Below, one piece after another: positions 11,313-25,100 of a stretch of 64,000 nt of DNA. Within the stretch, counting starts at the first letter, position 1, and every line of letters begins with the position of its first letter. Under the pieces are notes generated by a model. It did not search any database. It saw only the letters and a program-made list of their open reading frames with translations, and was not told where the DNA came from. A program made the position numbers and the translations under genes. This DNA is from Mytilus edulis (Eukaryota; Mollusca; Bivalvia; Mytilida; Mytilidae): contig NC_092354.1 of the NCBI RefSeq assembly GCF_963676685.1, positions 13,088,746 through 13,152,745 of the forward strand, written 5' to 3'.

Positions 11313-11640
11313 TTTAACACTATTGTTTCAGGTAAGGGTGAAGGTTGGTACCAATTAAAACGATTTAACCCGCTGCATTTGTTTGCACCTGTCCTTAGTA
11401 AGGAACCTGATGTTCATTTGTTGTTTGTTGATGTGGTTCATAAGTGTTTCTCGTTTCTTTTTTTTTTCATTTAGATTAAAACGGTAGTTTTTTCCTGTTT
11501 GAATGGTTTTACACTAGTAATTTTGTGGGGCCTTTTATAGCTTGCCGTGAGGTGTGAGCCAAGGCTCCTTGTTTAACTTGGATGGAGAGATGTCCCATTG
11601 GCACTCATACCACATCTTCTAATATCTATTTAATTCTAGT
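11313..11640 (+). repeat. Interspersed repeat ending TGTCCCATTGGCACTCATAC
   Basis: Blocks such as AACCCGCTGCATTTGTTTGC, CACCTGTCCTTAGTAAGGAA, GGTGTGAGCCAAGGCTCCTT and GGAGAGATGTCCCATTGGCA belong to a repeat that I recognise from mytilid genomes. Related tail sequence appears near 59770 and 63590. It is non-coding. Confidence 0.6.
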
Positions 11641-12270
11641 TACAAAGAGATCAATTGACAGATAGTTCTCTTAACAGAATCCTTAAGTTATAAGCCTGGT
11701 ACCTTTGATAACTACCATTATGATAGTGAGCAAATGCTATATATTTTGTTTCTGTCTTTTATATTTGTTTTCTTGTCTTGTTTTAATGGTTTTACATCTT
11801 GTCATGTTTGGTCGTTTGATCTCTTATCAAAGAGTATATTGTTTATGTTCATGGTGAAGACCATACATTGACACATGCTTGCTTACATCCACGCCTTTTG
11901 AATTCTACTGGATAGTTGTCCAAATGACACTCTCCTTATTTTGCTATGAAGTGATGCAATTATACAAAATTAAAACACCAAAAATGAAATAAATGGTACT
12001 TTGAAGCTGCTTCATTGTACACATAACAAAGTACAGATTGATGTTATTCCTTAGATCGTATCCACACCCCATGTAGGTTGTTTTCAAAGTTACATGGTAT
12101 CCGGACTACAAACTGATGTATGTAGGTATGGAAAATTTGACTTGTGAAGACAACGGAAGTTGCAGACAGTTATGTATGCATGGCGAATGACTGCATTCTT
12201 GACGTACAATTTCATCGACGATGGGAAACAAATCGGTCTCTGCTAAAACGGTACAGTGTTCCAATTCAAG
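11641..12270. other. No gene seen
   Basis: AT-rich sequence without supported exons. A decayed repeat tail, ATCCACGCCTTTTGAATTCT followed by GGATAGTTG, lies near 11890 and has a relative near 60080. Confidence 0.4.
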
Positions 12271-12283
12271 TTGACGATTCTAA

Positions 12284-12560
12284 TTGAAAATAATAGTTCT
12301 TTGTCGACTGCTGTTCCCCTATTTTGACATTTTTACACTGTCTGTTTCTTTTGTTCACACATTGTTGACAACATTATTTGATTTTTATGCGACTGTTATA
12401 CAAGGGAGAGGTTTAGCTAGCTATAAAATGTCTGTACCAAGTCCGGAATATGACATCTGTTATCCATTTTTTTGATGTGTTTGAGTTTATGAATTTGCCA
12501 TTTGGTTATGGACTTTCCGTTTCCTCGGAGATAGGTGTTTTGTTATTTTACTTTTTTTCT
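12284..12560 (+). repeat. 'CCTCGGAGTTCAGTA' repeat family, diverged copy
   Basis: This is a decayed version of the repeat at 12777-13110, sharing ATTTTGACATTTTTACACTG, AGAGGTTTAGCTAGCTATAA and a TTTCCTCGGAG end. The open frames crossing it have no gene-like features. Confidence 0.65.
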
Positions 12561-12776
12561 CCTCTCAGTGGACACACACACACACTTGTATTAGCTTTTG
12601 TAACCAACTTTTGTTTTGAGGAATGTTCGTGCGAGTTAATATTTGTATATACGACTGGGCACCAATTTTATCGTTTCATAGCCAGACAATCGACCAGAGT
12701 AACTGTGCCTAATTATGCCCTTTAGGTAACCGTTGCGTCAAGTTTTATTGTTAATGATCAATCTTTTATGTAGTGA

Positions 12777-13110
12777 TATTAAGATGATAACACAATATTG
12801 ACTGTTGTACCCCTATTTTTGACATTTTTACTCTTTGAGTATGTTTGTTTTGTTCATGCATCGTTGACAATGTAATGGAATTTGATGCGACTGTCATACA
12901 AGTGAGAGGTTTAGCTAGCTATAAAACCAGGTTCAATCCACCATTTTCTACATTAGAAAATGCCTGTACCAAGTCAGGAATATGACAGTTGTTATCCATT
13001 CGTTTGATGTGTTTGGACTTTTGATTTTGCCTTTTGATTTTTGATTTTCCTTTTTGAATTTTCCTCGGAGTTCAGTATTTTTGTGTTTTTACTTTTTTTT
13101 TTTGATAGTT
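12777..13110 (+). repeat. 'CCTCGGAGTTCAGTA' repeat family, fuller copy
   Basis: Ordered blocks are TTTGACATTTTTACTCTTTG, GATGCGACTGTCATACAAGT, GAGAGGTTTAGCTAGCTATA, AAACCAGGTTCAATCCACCA and TTTTCCTCGGAGTTCAGTAT, ending in a T-run. Other copies are at 8216, 12284, 37255, 38225, 43645 and 49430. It is non-coding. Confidence 0.75.
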
Positions 13111-13439
13111 GTGAAGACGCATCGAAGCCCTTTTAACTATCTACGAGGACTGTCATATTCCCCATATGTACAGATAAAACCTGTCTTATACCTTAGGTAG
13201 AAGATACCAACTCATTATTCAATAAAAATTGACAAATCCATAACAAGAAACTAAAACTGACAAAGAAAAGAAAACAACAGTATAAACACATTGATAACTA
13301 TGCCAAATACGTCAATTTCAGATGTCGTGTTAAATGTAGATATAATTGCTTTATCTTTGATATAAGCATCTGACTTGTTCAGGAGCATGACTACAGAAAA
13401 GGATATACCAACTTTTATTAGTTTATTCTATATCACGAC

Positions 13440-13660
13440 TGCAGAGGAGATATCAAATAGTGGTGACAAGGGTTCCACATGTAAAGCAGGATCTGCTTAC
13501 CCTTCTGGAGCACCCGAGATCACCCCCGTTTTTGGCGGGGTTCATGTTGGTTTGTCTTTAGTTTTCTGTGTTGTTTCTTGTGTACTATTATTCGTATGTT
13601 TGTCTTTTTCTTTTTTTACACGCCTATTTACGCCTATTTACAATGAGAAAGTGTGACTAA
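13440..13660 (+). repeat. 3' end of an RT-type retroelement (GGATCTGCTTACCC family)
   Basis: The stretch carries GGTTCCACATGTAAAGCAGG, ATCTGCTTACCCTTCTGGAG, CACCCGAGATCACCCC and a GGCGGGGTTCATGTTGG run. These follow the reverse-transcriptase fragment in the copies at 35150 and 36560, so this is a 3' untranslated remnant. The 93-codon frame across it is not a gene. Confidence 0.7.
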
Positions 13661-13692
13661 ATGTATTGTTTGCACCCTAAAATGAGAATAAC

Positions 13693-14014
13693 AATACGTC
13701 ATTGATTGAAGTTTTATTGTTTTCTATGTTTTAAACCATTCACCATTGGTGTACGCTTTTGAAAATTTTACACAAAAGACATTAGATTTTGAAACGGCTG
13801 ATGTCTTGGTCCATTTTGAGACCTGTCAGATTTTGATTAATGCAATCAAAAACATAACAACTAATAGAAACCAAGACAAATTTATGTAAAATATATATTT
13901 TAGACGCCCGAAGATGATGAGTACAGATGGCAATATTTAATATCTACATTATATGTAAACAAAGCCCCGAACTGTTAAACTGCATGTTTGGCTACAATCT
14001 CAATTAACTGATGC
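13693..14014 (-). other. Predicted terminal 3' UTR exon of the micro-exon gene
   Basis: A pyrimidine-rich acceptor, CTTTTTCTTTGCAG, ends at 14015. Downstream on the minus strand the sequence runs about 300 bases to an AATAAA (13713-13718), with cleavage expected near 13695. It follows the stop codon of the 28-exon gene after one further small exon. The end is inferred, without transcript evidence. Confidence 0.45.
13713..13718 (-). terminator. Polyadenylation signal AATAAA
   Basis: On the minus strand AATAAAAC lies about 300 bases after the predicted last acceptor. It is the first good signal seen downstream of the micro-exon gene's stop codon at 14851-14853. Confidence 0.5.
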
Positions 14015-14119
14015 CTGCAAAGAAAAAGAAAAAAACACGTAAATAAACGTAATTACTTATATGAAGGAAACTTCCAAATTGTTCAACGCGGATACAGACA
14101 ACAAATAGTATGTAAACAG

Positions 14120-14335
14120 CGGCTGGTTATTTGAGTTTACAACCGGGTTTTTTGATTGGATTACTGATGTTCCGTCTTATTTTTTCCATGTTGTGTTTTG
14201 TTTACCGGTGCTATTTTTGTCTCTTTTCTTGTTTTGTCATGGCGTTGCCAGTTTATATTCGACTTATGATCTTGAATGCCCCTTTGGTATCATCCGCACA
14301 TCATATACAAATTTTCATTTTATTTGAAAATACAA
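14120..14335 (+). repeat. Decayed 3' tail of the RT-type retroelement
   Basis: TTTTGTCATGGCGTTGCCAG, ATTCGACTTATGATCTTGAA and CCCCTTTGGTATCATCCG are relatives of the tail blocks at 37045-37110 (GCCATGGCGTTGTCGGTTTG, TTATGAGTTTGAATGTCCC). It lies within the 3' UTR intron region of the micro-exon gene, in the opposite orientation. Confidence 0.55.
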
Positions 14336-14489
14336 CTTAGTTCATTACTTCGTTAAAATCAAATAAATGGCGTAAACTGCATTTAGAATTACAAATACAG
14401 AATCAAAATGGATAAACAACGGAAACAGTAGCAACAGTACAGACATTATAGCTATTTTAAAGGACAAAGAAATGTAAAAATATAATTAC

Positions 14490-14524
14490 CATGTAAATTC
14501 TGCTAAACTTGCCACCGAAATTGG
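14490..14524 (-). other. Predicted small exon 29 (UTR, or alternative C-terminus)
   Basis: The splice sites are TTATTACAG|CCAATT and TACATG|GTAATT, giving 35 nt. If exon 28 is included, this exon lies after the stop codon. If exon 28 is skipped, the phase-1 frame from exon 27 reads GANFGGKFSRIYM, then continues ASVN-stop in the next predicted exon, giving a different short C-terminus. The composition resembles the gene's tail, so either use is possible. Confidence 0.45.
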
Positions 14525-14850
14525 CTGTAATAAATAAAATGACTATGATTAACAAACAAATAATTCACAAATCAAATAATTCACACAACTTTATGTTAAT
14601 ACCATGAAAGTAATAAGAACAGGCTAAAATAATCTTTAAAGTACTCATCAGTTAATCGAATTGTCAAACATGAACAAAATGAGTGTTTTTTTAAAGTACA
14701 TATTTAAAGTTTATCATGTTGTAATGCAGACAGCTTTTACACATATATGAAACGATAGATTAGAACTACGAAAAAAGAAATGCAATAATGCCATCCGAAA
14801 CATAAGAAACAGTCAGAAATTGTTTCTTACCAAGTTGTTAACGTCTAAAC

Positions 14851-17800
14851 TTAATATTGTGGCTCTGGACCATAACCTGAAAAAGTAAAAACATACAGAA
14901 ATAAAAAGGTATGTTAAACAAAGTTAACACTAGATTACTTCCACATAAGTAATCATTTACTAAAACAAAAATAGAGATTTTGACATTTTTAGTCAAATGG
15001 ACATTATAACAATGAATTGGACAAGTCAAACATTTACATTATCGCATAGGTATGTAATTTTGTATTGGACCCCTCAGGACGTATGGGTGAAATTACAAAA
15101 TGATAAAAATAGGGAATTAAAAAAATTATCCATTTGATAAAATAACAGCCGAAGAATTTGACAATTTCATTTACAAAAGTGTTATTTTCCACAAGAAATG
15201 AAATAATCTGAAAGTGAAATAGTGGTTGTACTCTTAAGAATTGGTTATCCAAATTTTTCGCCTAGGTTATAAATTATGATTCAAAAGATAGACAGGTTAT
15301 GAACTGTTAATTTAGATTCCAAATGTGTTATATTTTATATCTGGATGAATGATAATGGAGTGAAATTACTATCTATGAATTAAGTTAAATGAGGTGATAT
15401 ATATTTTATAAAATATGCTTCTGTTACACAGTTTTTTCTTCTTATGACATTATAGGATATTTCTCATGCAACAAATCAAGACACGAGTCATTCTAAAATA
15501 AGAACTAATATATAACTTTTTTTTACTAAAACTAATTATGGATTTTAAGAAGATATATATATGGTGGTACTGTTGATTGTAGATAAATATATGACTGTCA
15601 CACACCCTAAAAGTTATGTCCAAATAACAAATAATGTAACCACCCCAATAAAAAAAAAAAAAAAAAAACCAACAAATAACAACAAATAAGAAAAAAAAGA
15701 AACTTGAACAAGAACTAATAGCGGATCAACTTGTTATTTGTTTCATAAAAATGATTAAAATAAGTTTAAAAGCTAAAATGATACTTCCATTGAAGTTGAA
15801 ACAAAGCTCTCGATTATCTCTTTCACAAGGAAAGGACTTATATCTTATGAGAAATACATTATATCTGAAATCAACATAGAACTACAATATCATGTACTAT
15901 AAAACTATCTACAAATACTGTAAAACAGGCCAACTAAATAAAAACAAATATTGAAAGGAAATCAAATACAAAATTACTTTTTAGCAACAATTATTTAATC
16001 ATTACAGAATGAATAAACTAACCATTTAACACGTTTTGAAATGAAAAAAAAAAAATGATTGACATATTGCTTTTATCCATTACTACAAAATAATTTAACA
16101 AAAAAAAAAAGAAAAAAAAGTAATGATTATCAATTGAATAAAGTAGACCCCAACTGTTGAATCCCTCATTATTTTAATTGGCTTTCAAGATGCATAACAT
16201 TCTCCATCACATTTGTACCTTGTTGCTGATTATATCCGTAGTTTAAACCTTGGTTTAAGTACATTCCTACAAAGTGTTTAAAACTATGAGAATAATATCA
16301 ATGTGCAAAACGAAAAAGTAGTTTTCACAATACTTTGTGAATTGAACTAAATGATACAGAGTAAAACAATAGCGTGTGAGGGTAAAAGGTGTCAGTTCCA
16401 TGTGTAGAAATGTGCAGTGTATGAACAGTATGAATAATAAGTGTGCAAGTGTAATAATGATGATTGGAAAAGGACAATGTACCAGGTACAGATGTGCTAT
16501 GGGACAATGTTCATTTAAAATAGTAAATGCAAAAACCACAGAAAAACGCTATATGGCAATATAACTGATTCCGTAATGCAAGGTTCAGTGGCCTAAGTAT
16601 AGTTTTAAAGTAATGAATGCCAAGACATCACATTTCAAAGCAATGATTCACGTGCTATATGTTTTAATAAAAGAGAACCACATCAAAGTAATTTTATATT
16701 GAGATGTTTTACCACAAGAACATCAACTCTTAAACCAATGAATCACAGTATGAGCAATAATCACTTGTTTATTGTGTCATCTACTTTTTTCAGATGCAAT
16801 ACCACACTAGATTTGATTTAGTACATGGAACAAAACTACAAATATGTTCCTTGTTGAATACCCCACTACCTAGACCGTATCATATCAATAAGAAAATCAA
16901 TGTAAAAACCCAAATATTATGATTTGATTTGAAGTGAAAGGTGGTAAATCATAATAAAGTATGCACGAATAGTTAAATATACGAGGACAAAGAATGTACA
17001 AAAAGCACAAAACATCTGTCAACTAAAACAATACAATGACTGCAATACTTTTCGGAAGAACAACTAATTCACAATCATAGCACACAATGTTGAATAATTT
17101 CAGAAAACTATTTGGATTTAAATTTAATATATAAAGGTGTTATGTACCTTGGTTAAACCCAGCATCATATATTTGGCCTCCATTGTATTCTATCCCTATA
17201 TAAAGAAGCACACAAACATAAACACAATACAATACAGACAGACAGACGAAGAAACAAAAACACATAAAGCAACAAAGTGAGTTATATGAAACGAATTCAA
17301 AATATGTTTTCGAATAAAAAAGGAAATTCTTTAAAAATCGCGTTTTTATGGTCATGTTTGATGATTTAAGCATAATAATTTTGAAATAAATAAAAAATTT
17401 CTAAGAATATCTTCATTCGTTGTCCAAAAAATGAATAAAACAAATATATGTATTTTTTTGTTTACTTTTAATTGCGTAAAAATGTGAAGATTTATAGATA
17501 TCAATAAGTTAGTTTTTTTTAATTTCCAAATAAGAATTAATCTTATTTATATATTTTTGTTGTAGATATCATTAATTATGGAGTTGTTATTTGGAAAACA
17601 AAATAAAGACATATATTTTCTTTTCAATATTTTATCTTAATGTATAAAATTTGAAGTTATGAGAGAAGCTAAAATCTAACAGCTCATTCGGATTTATAGA
17701 CCTGTTTGATAAAATGTTTATAGAATCCATTGATTCACAATTCTAATTAAATTCAATATACCTTGATTAGCAAATCCGTAACTTGGTTGAATGAAACCTG

Positions 17801-19117
17801 TTGCAAATAAGAAAGCACAAATAAGCCACAAGAAAAGCATAGACAGAAGATGACGAAAGGATTAAACAAATATTTAATGGTTACAATTAGAGATCTGTGT
17901 TTACTTAGTGATGAAGTTTGATTAAAAGTAAAGCAATGCAAATCTGACGAAAACTGCACGAAACACTTATAACAGAAACAACATATAATGCCAGAACGAG
18001 ACACAAATTTACAATAAAACAAACTTATGAATTTGTCTTACACAAAGCAAATGATGTTTTGACATGAAAAGATATGGACAAAGTGATATTATTAACAAAC
18101 TACGAATATAATTGAATGTACTTATCAAAACAATGTTTTGAAAAATAGACTCGAACGAGATTTCACGCAGTATTTCCATTTTTTTTTAACAAAACAGTAA
18201 GCATTTAAGGTTTATTCTGTAGGCATCGATTTTTTTTTAAATATCTATTCTTTATCTCACGAAATTTGAATTATCATTCGAAAGGTTTATAGTGATTTGA
18301 TCAAAAGAAATTTTATTTAAGACAGAAAATTCTTAATACATGTTCTACTAAAAAAATATATCTAAATCGAATTCTACTTTGCAAATATAGTACTTTGCAT
18401 CAAACTAGATCATGCCAAATTAAGTACCTTGTCCTCCGAAGTTTTGTTGTCCATATCCTAAAATGAAGAAAACGAATTGTTGCACATAAGCAAAGCAAAT
18501 ACACTGCGTTTCAAAACCATTGAATGTTCATCACATGAAAATCATCAACATTCTCCACTGGTTTCCATTGATTAAGAGAAGACAAAAGTACAGGTGTTGA
18601 TTGTAATCAGATAACAAACTATCAATGGTATTTTTACGCAGTGTACCAGTCGGCAAAGCAAAAGAGAAAGACAAAAAGCTATGAGGGAAAATAAAAAGTG
18701 GAAGCAATAAAAGCATAATGATGTACTTAATCTTCTTTTTTTTCTTTAACATCTTAATCATCCGATTGTTTCATTGTAAATATATGAGATACAGAATTTA
18801 TCAAAAGAAATATGATTTGTATTTGACCGAAATTAATTAATCGTAAAAAAATCAAATTTAAAACGAGATAAAAATATCAAAGATATTTAAAATATGAAAT
18901 ACAGCAAAAAAAGTCAATTCATTATCGAACGACATTTGAATTACAAAATTTTTAGAAGTTGAAAAAAGACCCCAAATGAGTCGCATTTTTATTAGCTTTA
19001 TTAAATTTAGGAAAATGAATTTTGAAAATGATTTGATGAATAATTTTGACAATTTATTTATCGAAAGAATATTCAATTTACCTTGATTTACCATTCCATA
19101 ACCTGCTTGACCGTATC
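14851..19117 (-). CDS. Micro-exon gene exons 23-28: Gly/Tyr/Gln/Asn-rich tail
   Basis: Exons 23 to 27 each begin with Gly, and all end in Gln followed by the split Gly codon: GYGQAGYGMVNQ, GYGQQNFGGQ, GFIQPSYGFANQ, GIEYNGGQIYDAGFNQ and GMYLNQGLNYGYNQQQ. Exon 28 gives GYGPEPQY and the stop. Each of exons 23-27 ends CAAG before the donor (GTAAAT, GTACTT, GTATAT, GTACAT, GTACAA). This marks them as tandem duplicates of one exon. The tail resembles GY-rich shell-matrix, silk and byssal sequences. Tyr residues could be hydroxylated to DOPA if the protein is made in foot or mantle edge, which is inference. Confidence 0.82.
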
Positions 19118-22100
19118 CTAGTGAGAAACATAAAGCATATATAAGCATTGAGGAAAGGAAGGATATAAAGCCGACAAGATACAAGCTCAGTAGGCATAAC
19201 TATGATAGTGCAATGACACTAAACAACACACATATTACTAATAAACATCAATTCGACAGAAAATAGGGAATGATGTAGTGGTGTCTTCCTTGATGCGAGT
19301 TGTCAAACTATTCAAAAACCATAAACCTTATACAAACTTTGAACAGTTGATACCAAAATGAACAAATGTCTAGTCAACCCCGGAATGAAATCAAAGCTAT
19401 GCATGAAGGATATATATTCATGAATTCAAAATGATTAAAATACCACACGAAAAAAAACCAACTTTAAAAAAGATGTAAGTTTGGGATAAAGCAACAATAT
19501 ATAATATGTTAGTTATGAGGGACACACCGACTGGTGTTTGTTAATAACATATTTTGGGATGATTAGGTTGATGGTGGTTACTTTTTCCCCATTTGAGGTT
19601 GGAAAGGTAAAAAGGGCAAATGCAATCAGGATTTGTTTTGATGAAGGTTTAGGTTCAACCTAGGTTAAGATAATTTGTGGTAAAGGTTAAGGTTAGGTTC
19701 AACCTAGGCTGAGGTAATTTTTGGTAAAGGTAAAGGTTCGTCCGAGGTTAAGGTGACTTTTTGGTAGAGCTTAATGTCATATTTAAAGGGTAAGGTTCAC
19801 TACCTCCGTCTCCTCCTGCTGCAACTACTTGGACGGCTCCTATAATATACATATGAGCTACTTATTAGTCCAACCCTGTTTTTAATTGAATGTGTCTTTT
19901 AATTAGAAATTACAAAAAGTTTTACATGCTTGAATGACCTAGCTTTAAAAGGCATTGAAAATTATCAGCACTATATTCAATGTAAAGTAAATAATTATTA
20001 ACAAGCTCAAGAGTCTTGGCGACTAATGGCATAGTCAACAACAGCACAGTAATTTTTTGACAATAAAATGTCTCCATGAAAATCTTAACTATATTATGAT
20101 TAATATCTAATAGTTAATTTAGTATTATGAAAATGTGCTTAAGTACAAGTTATTTGTGCAAAAGGATTAAGTGTTCAAAGTACTAAACTTCTATGTGCAA
20201 GGTAGATCATTTAAACCAAGTCCACTTAGATTCATTGCGTTTCCGCATATAGGAAACTAGGAGGGAGTAATAAGTAGAGACACGAACATACAGCTCTACT
20301 CCATTAGGTATAAGGTATAAGTGGGAACAAACACACCATAGTATTACTCAATATTATATCTGACCGAACGTGACGTAAGCGGCTACTTAACTAAGGGATA
20401 TATTATGAAGAAAAACGATACGAGATATTGATTTCTAATCATTCATGTTATATTCACATTCAAATGCATAAACACCTTTTCTGAAATAGAGCACACTTCA
20501 ATAAAGGAGTTACTGACGTCAGGCGGTCAGATGAAACTCATGTGTAATACATATACACATATGGGAAAAATCTCGTTATGGAAACAGATGATTATTTGGG
20601 GATAGAACATTGATTGGTTAACATTGTTGTCGTACCTCCGCCGGCGCCATGACCTCCTCCTCCTGCGCTTATAACTTGAACATTTCCTCCTACTAATCTT
20701 AGAATAAACACAGCGGGAATAATACTTAAATGTTACCCTGGTTATTGTTTATAAGCTATGATGATGAAAAACTCATCAAACACATAATGCTTATAATTTG
20801 GACCACCAGATAATTCTTGTAGAAAATCCTTGTTTTTGATTTATGATTGCAGAAAAATGGCTCTTTGAGGCAAGCACTTGTGGCAATAAACTAACCGCCA
20901 AAGCCTTTATTATACTTGTAAATCCCCCCTTTTCATGATTTCCCCCTTTGTTTTGAATAATTCATGATCATGTGATCTTACCTCCAGCTTGGTTTCCACC
21001 ATGAGCTAAAATACAAATAAACCAGGTTAGTTTAATATAGTATGGTCAAAGTGTTCCTTATAGTGTTTAATGAAAGGCATTTAAAATGTCACTGTCCTTA
21101 TTTTTTTTTTAAATATAAGCCATTTGCAATTTGACGTGGAATGATTCTCTCTAGTTTTATCATAAATTTAACATTGGCACATTTTTCTTTCAAAAAACTA
21201 TTTTACAAGGATTTTTTTAAGATTTTAAAATTCTTTTTTTTTTTTAACAATATGTATTAAAATTTTGAAGAGGTAAGCGGACACAATGTGTAATGACACT
21301 ACATGAACAAAACTAGAGTATTCCGAACATCTTAGTAAAACAATATCATGCGAAATATATTATTACTTATTAAAGTATATTCTGCTTACCTTTTGGATAG
21401 TATGGCACTTTTTTGTGATGAACGATTGGTTCTGAAAAGAAGAAAAAAGTCAGTAATACTGCACAAAATATGCTTTTTTATATACACAATAATGTTTTCT
21501 ACTATTAATTCTTTGTCAGTTAAATTCAATATAGAATTGGAATGCATATTTCAACAATCTTATTATGAATCTTTGATTGTTTTAAATTTGAACTGATTTG
21601 TGGCATCGGCTACATCATGACTACAAATATGATGCAGTTTTATATTTTAACACCGTTCATGTTTAATCACAAAAAAGTTTTTTTATATTAATTAATTGCA
21701 CTTACTGTCAACGGTCAGAACTTTGTTCTTGGGGTCTGTGGAAATAACAAAAGAGAATAATTAGATTTGGAAATATATGGTGAACATAGGAACGGAACTA
21801 TATGATGAGAATGAATAAAACTATGATGAGGAATAAAACTATGATGAGAATGAATAAAACTATGATGAGAATAAATAAAACTATGATGAGAATGAATAAA
21901 ACTTTGATGAGAATGAATAAAACTTTGATGAGAATGAATAATACTTTGATGAGAACGAATAAAACTATGATGAGAGTGAATAAAACTATGATGAGAATGA
22001 ATAAAACTATGATGAGAATGAATAAAACTATGATGAGGAATAATACTTTGATGAGAATGAATAAAACTATGATGAGAACGAATAAAACTATGATGAGAAT

Positions 22101-25100
22101 GAATAAAACTATGATGAGAATGAATAATACTTTGATGAGAATGAATAAAACTATGATGAGAATGAATAAAACTTTGATGAGAATGAATAAAACTATGATG
22201 AGGAATAAAACTTTGATGAGAACGAATAAAACTATGATGAGAATAAATAATACTTTGATATGAATGAATAAAACTATGATGAAAATGAATAATGATGAGA
22301 ATGGATAATATTTTGATTATAATGAATAATACTATTTTAAGAGCATAGACCAGACGAAATAAATAATTGTAACGTTTTCTGCCTATTTAAGTGCAGTTTC
22401 TTCTAAGACATTGAACAACACATAATACATAGCTGATGTGAATCTTTGGATGAACATATATTTTATCTAACTCGTTTGAAAAAAGATAAGAATTAACAAA
22501 AGTTAAGTAACAATAAACTACAAAAGAACACAACACAGCTGCTTCACCTTAATATGAAAGTAACCCAAGGTTCAAGTTACCATGATTTTAAGTTTTACTT
22601 ACGTGCAATTGGTTCTGAAATGATAAAGGGAATATGATTAACAGGAGATAAATGGTCATACAAAAGTCAATTATAACACTCTGTCATATTAAAGTATTCT
22701 CTGAAATCATTATTGTAATATATTTGTCTTCATTGCAATCTAGCATTTTTGAAATTTGTATCCATTTATCCGATCAAAAACGATAAAAGTTGGCCAACAA
22801 ATTTTGTATAAATCACTGCAGTCAGAATTTATGTTATTTTTACATCTATTTTTTTGGTAAATAAAAAATGTAGAATGAAACAAAAAGTCATCCTTCCGAT
22901 TGAATAACCTTTACAGATTATGTATAAATGAGTGGAATAAGGAAAAATTATATTGAATAATATAATGAGTGAATAAGGCAAAAAAATATAGAATAATATT
23001 ATATAAGAAGGCTTACTTCTGATAACGTTGGTGATCTCTTCAACAATTGGGATTGGTTTGTCGTATGGGTGTTCAACTGTAAAAGAAAAGAAATATTTAT
23101 CATCAAATACAAATTATAAAGATTAAACTTATATCATATGCAAACTGCCTTAACTACTGGAGCACTTTCTCATGAATTGTGCAAACCTTATGATAAAAGA
23201 GGGGCGAAAGATACCAAAGGGACAGTCAAACTCAAAAATAACAAATAACCACTTTACGGTAGTTTTTTTCCCCACTGTTTTGGAAGATCTGATTTTTCAG
23301 ACGCCTTTAACGGGGATGTAGATACTGATAAGTTATTAACAAGTATGTAAAACTTTTGTGTCTATCAATAAACGTTTATCAATTTTGAATTCAATTAATC
23401 AAATTCTGTCGTTAAGGGACAGGTACAATTCCTACAAATTGTTAATAACTTTGTTCTAGTAAGTTAGCTGTAATAATGATAATGAAATAGACGTGTACTC
23501 ACCAACCCTTGGTCTCTTTCTGATAACCAAATTTTCTACTGGGAATGGTCTGTCACGGTTGACTGAAATTATTTATTAATATATATAAATAAAAAAAAAT
23601 CATTATATTCAGCTTCAATTAGAGCATTAAATATTTAACACAGGAAAGATGCAGCTTTCAGCTGGTAATTCTACATTTATATATTAGAACAAAATAATTA
23701 TTAATGTATTGTATAAGAAATAAGACATCTTATTGTTTTCAATGTGACAAATGAAGTAAAAAAAATAAAAAAAAAATTCTTATAATTATCCATTGTTGAC
23801 ATCTTTCGACCTTACCATTAAATGATATAACTGTACGTCTATAATATAACTACTTACCGATTCTCAATTCTGGTTTTGGGATTGGTTTTGGGATTTTGTC
23901 TGCAATGCAAAAATACAAAATAATCAATCAACTGCACATGGCTTATTTAAAAAATATTACAAAATGTATATGTTTTCTGTCATATTTGATACCTTCACAT
24001 GTTCGTGTCTTGTTTTAAGTCAGGAACATCGGCAGTGAATGTCTTAACGTGTACATTGATGCGTTCTTACATTTAACAATAGTACGTTTCTCCACTTCGA
24101 TACTTTCTAAAGTCATGTTATATAACTGAAATAAAAGGATGAGGTGTATAAGTTCATAACAAATAATCTTTAAACGCACTTGAAAAACATCAAAAGAAAA
24201 GCGCTGACGCTTTAATTGCTGTTCTTCATCATATGACAGAGTAACACTATTGGTAATGGTGTACTTACGGACTCTTTCGAAAACTTGAGTAACTGAAAAA
24301 GAAACAGAATCGTAATAGTCTATGTAATATTTGATTTGTCTTTAAAAAAAAACTGTTTTTGCCTAAACTAATTCCTTAACTAATTCAATTTATTAGTGAT
24401 GTTCAATACGTTTCAATACATTTTATTCCTAATGGTTATTTCAGTTAAATAAATAAATCTACTTAGGTTTTTCTGAAAATTGATTAACCATATATTCAAG
24501 GCATGTTCGTATGATTGTCATGTTTGTCATGTTGATAAACATGCTGTAGATAACAACAAGAGCTATATTCCAGGATTACATGAAATGGTATAATTAAACA
24601 ATTGAACTGTATAAGTAATTACTTACCGGTCTTTACTCTGTGGTATGGTTTGTGTACAATATGTGGTTGGGGTACTGCAATCACTTTAGTTCTGATGATT
24701 GGTCCTAAAATGGCAATAAATAAAGTTATGAGTGTTAGTTTCGTACTTTGAGAAATGTTAAAAAATGCACATTTTACGAAACCGATAAATGCTCCGTTAT
24801 CCCAACATCAAAAGAATTGGCCGATTTTTATTTACTTTTTGTAATGATTAGAAAAAAAAGAAAAGTAATTGAAAAATAAACTACTATCATTTTGACACTG
24901 TTTTCTCGCAAATAACATTGAACGAAAACCCAAAGGCATGCTAATTGAAAAAAATGAAAAACAGACTAACAAATCAGAAGCTTGAAATAAATTCAAATAT
25001 TAAAAAAAAACAATAACAACATAAAAACCACATGTAGTATACTTACGTGGTACATGAACCTTCTTCTTGTGAACAACTGAAAATACAAATAAAACATTAT

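Noticed and set aside
21802..22263. A 153-codon open frame of repeated MMRMNKT units
   Set aside because: It is the translation of a 21-bp minisatellite in an intron, with no splice or start support.
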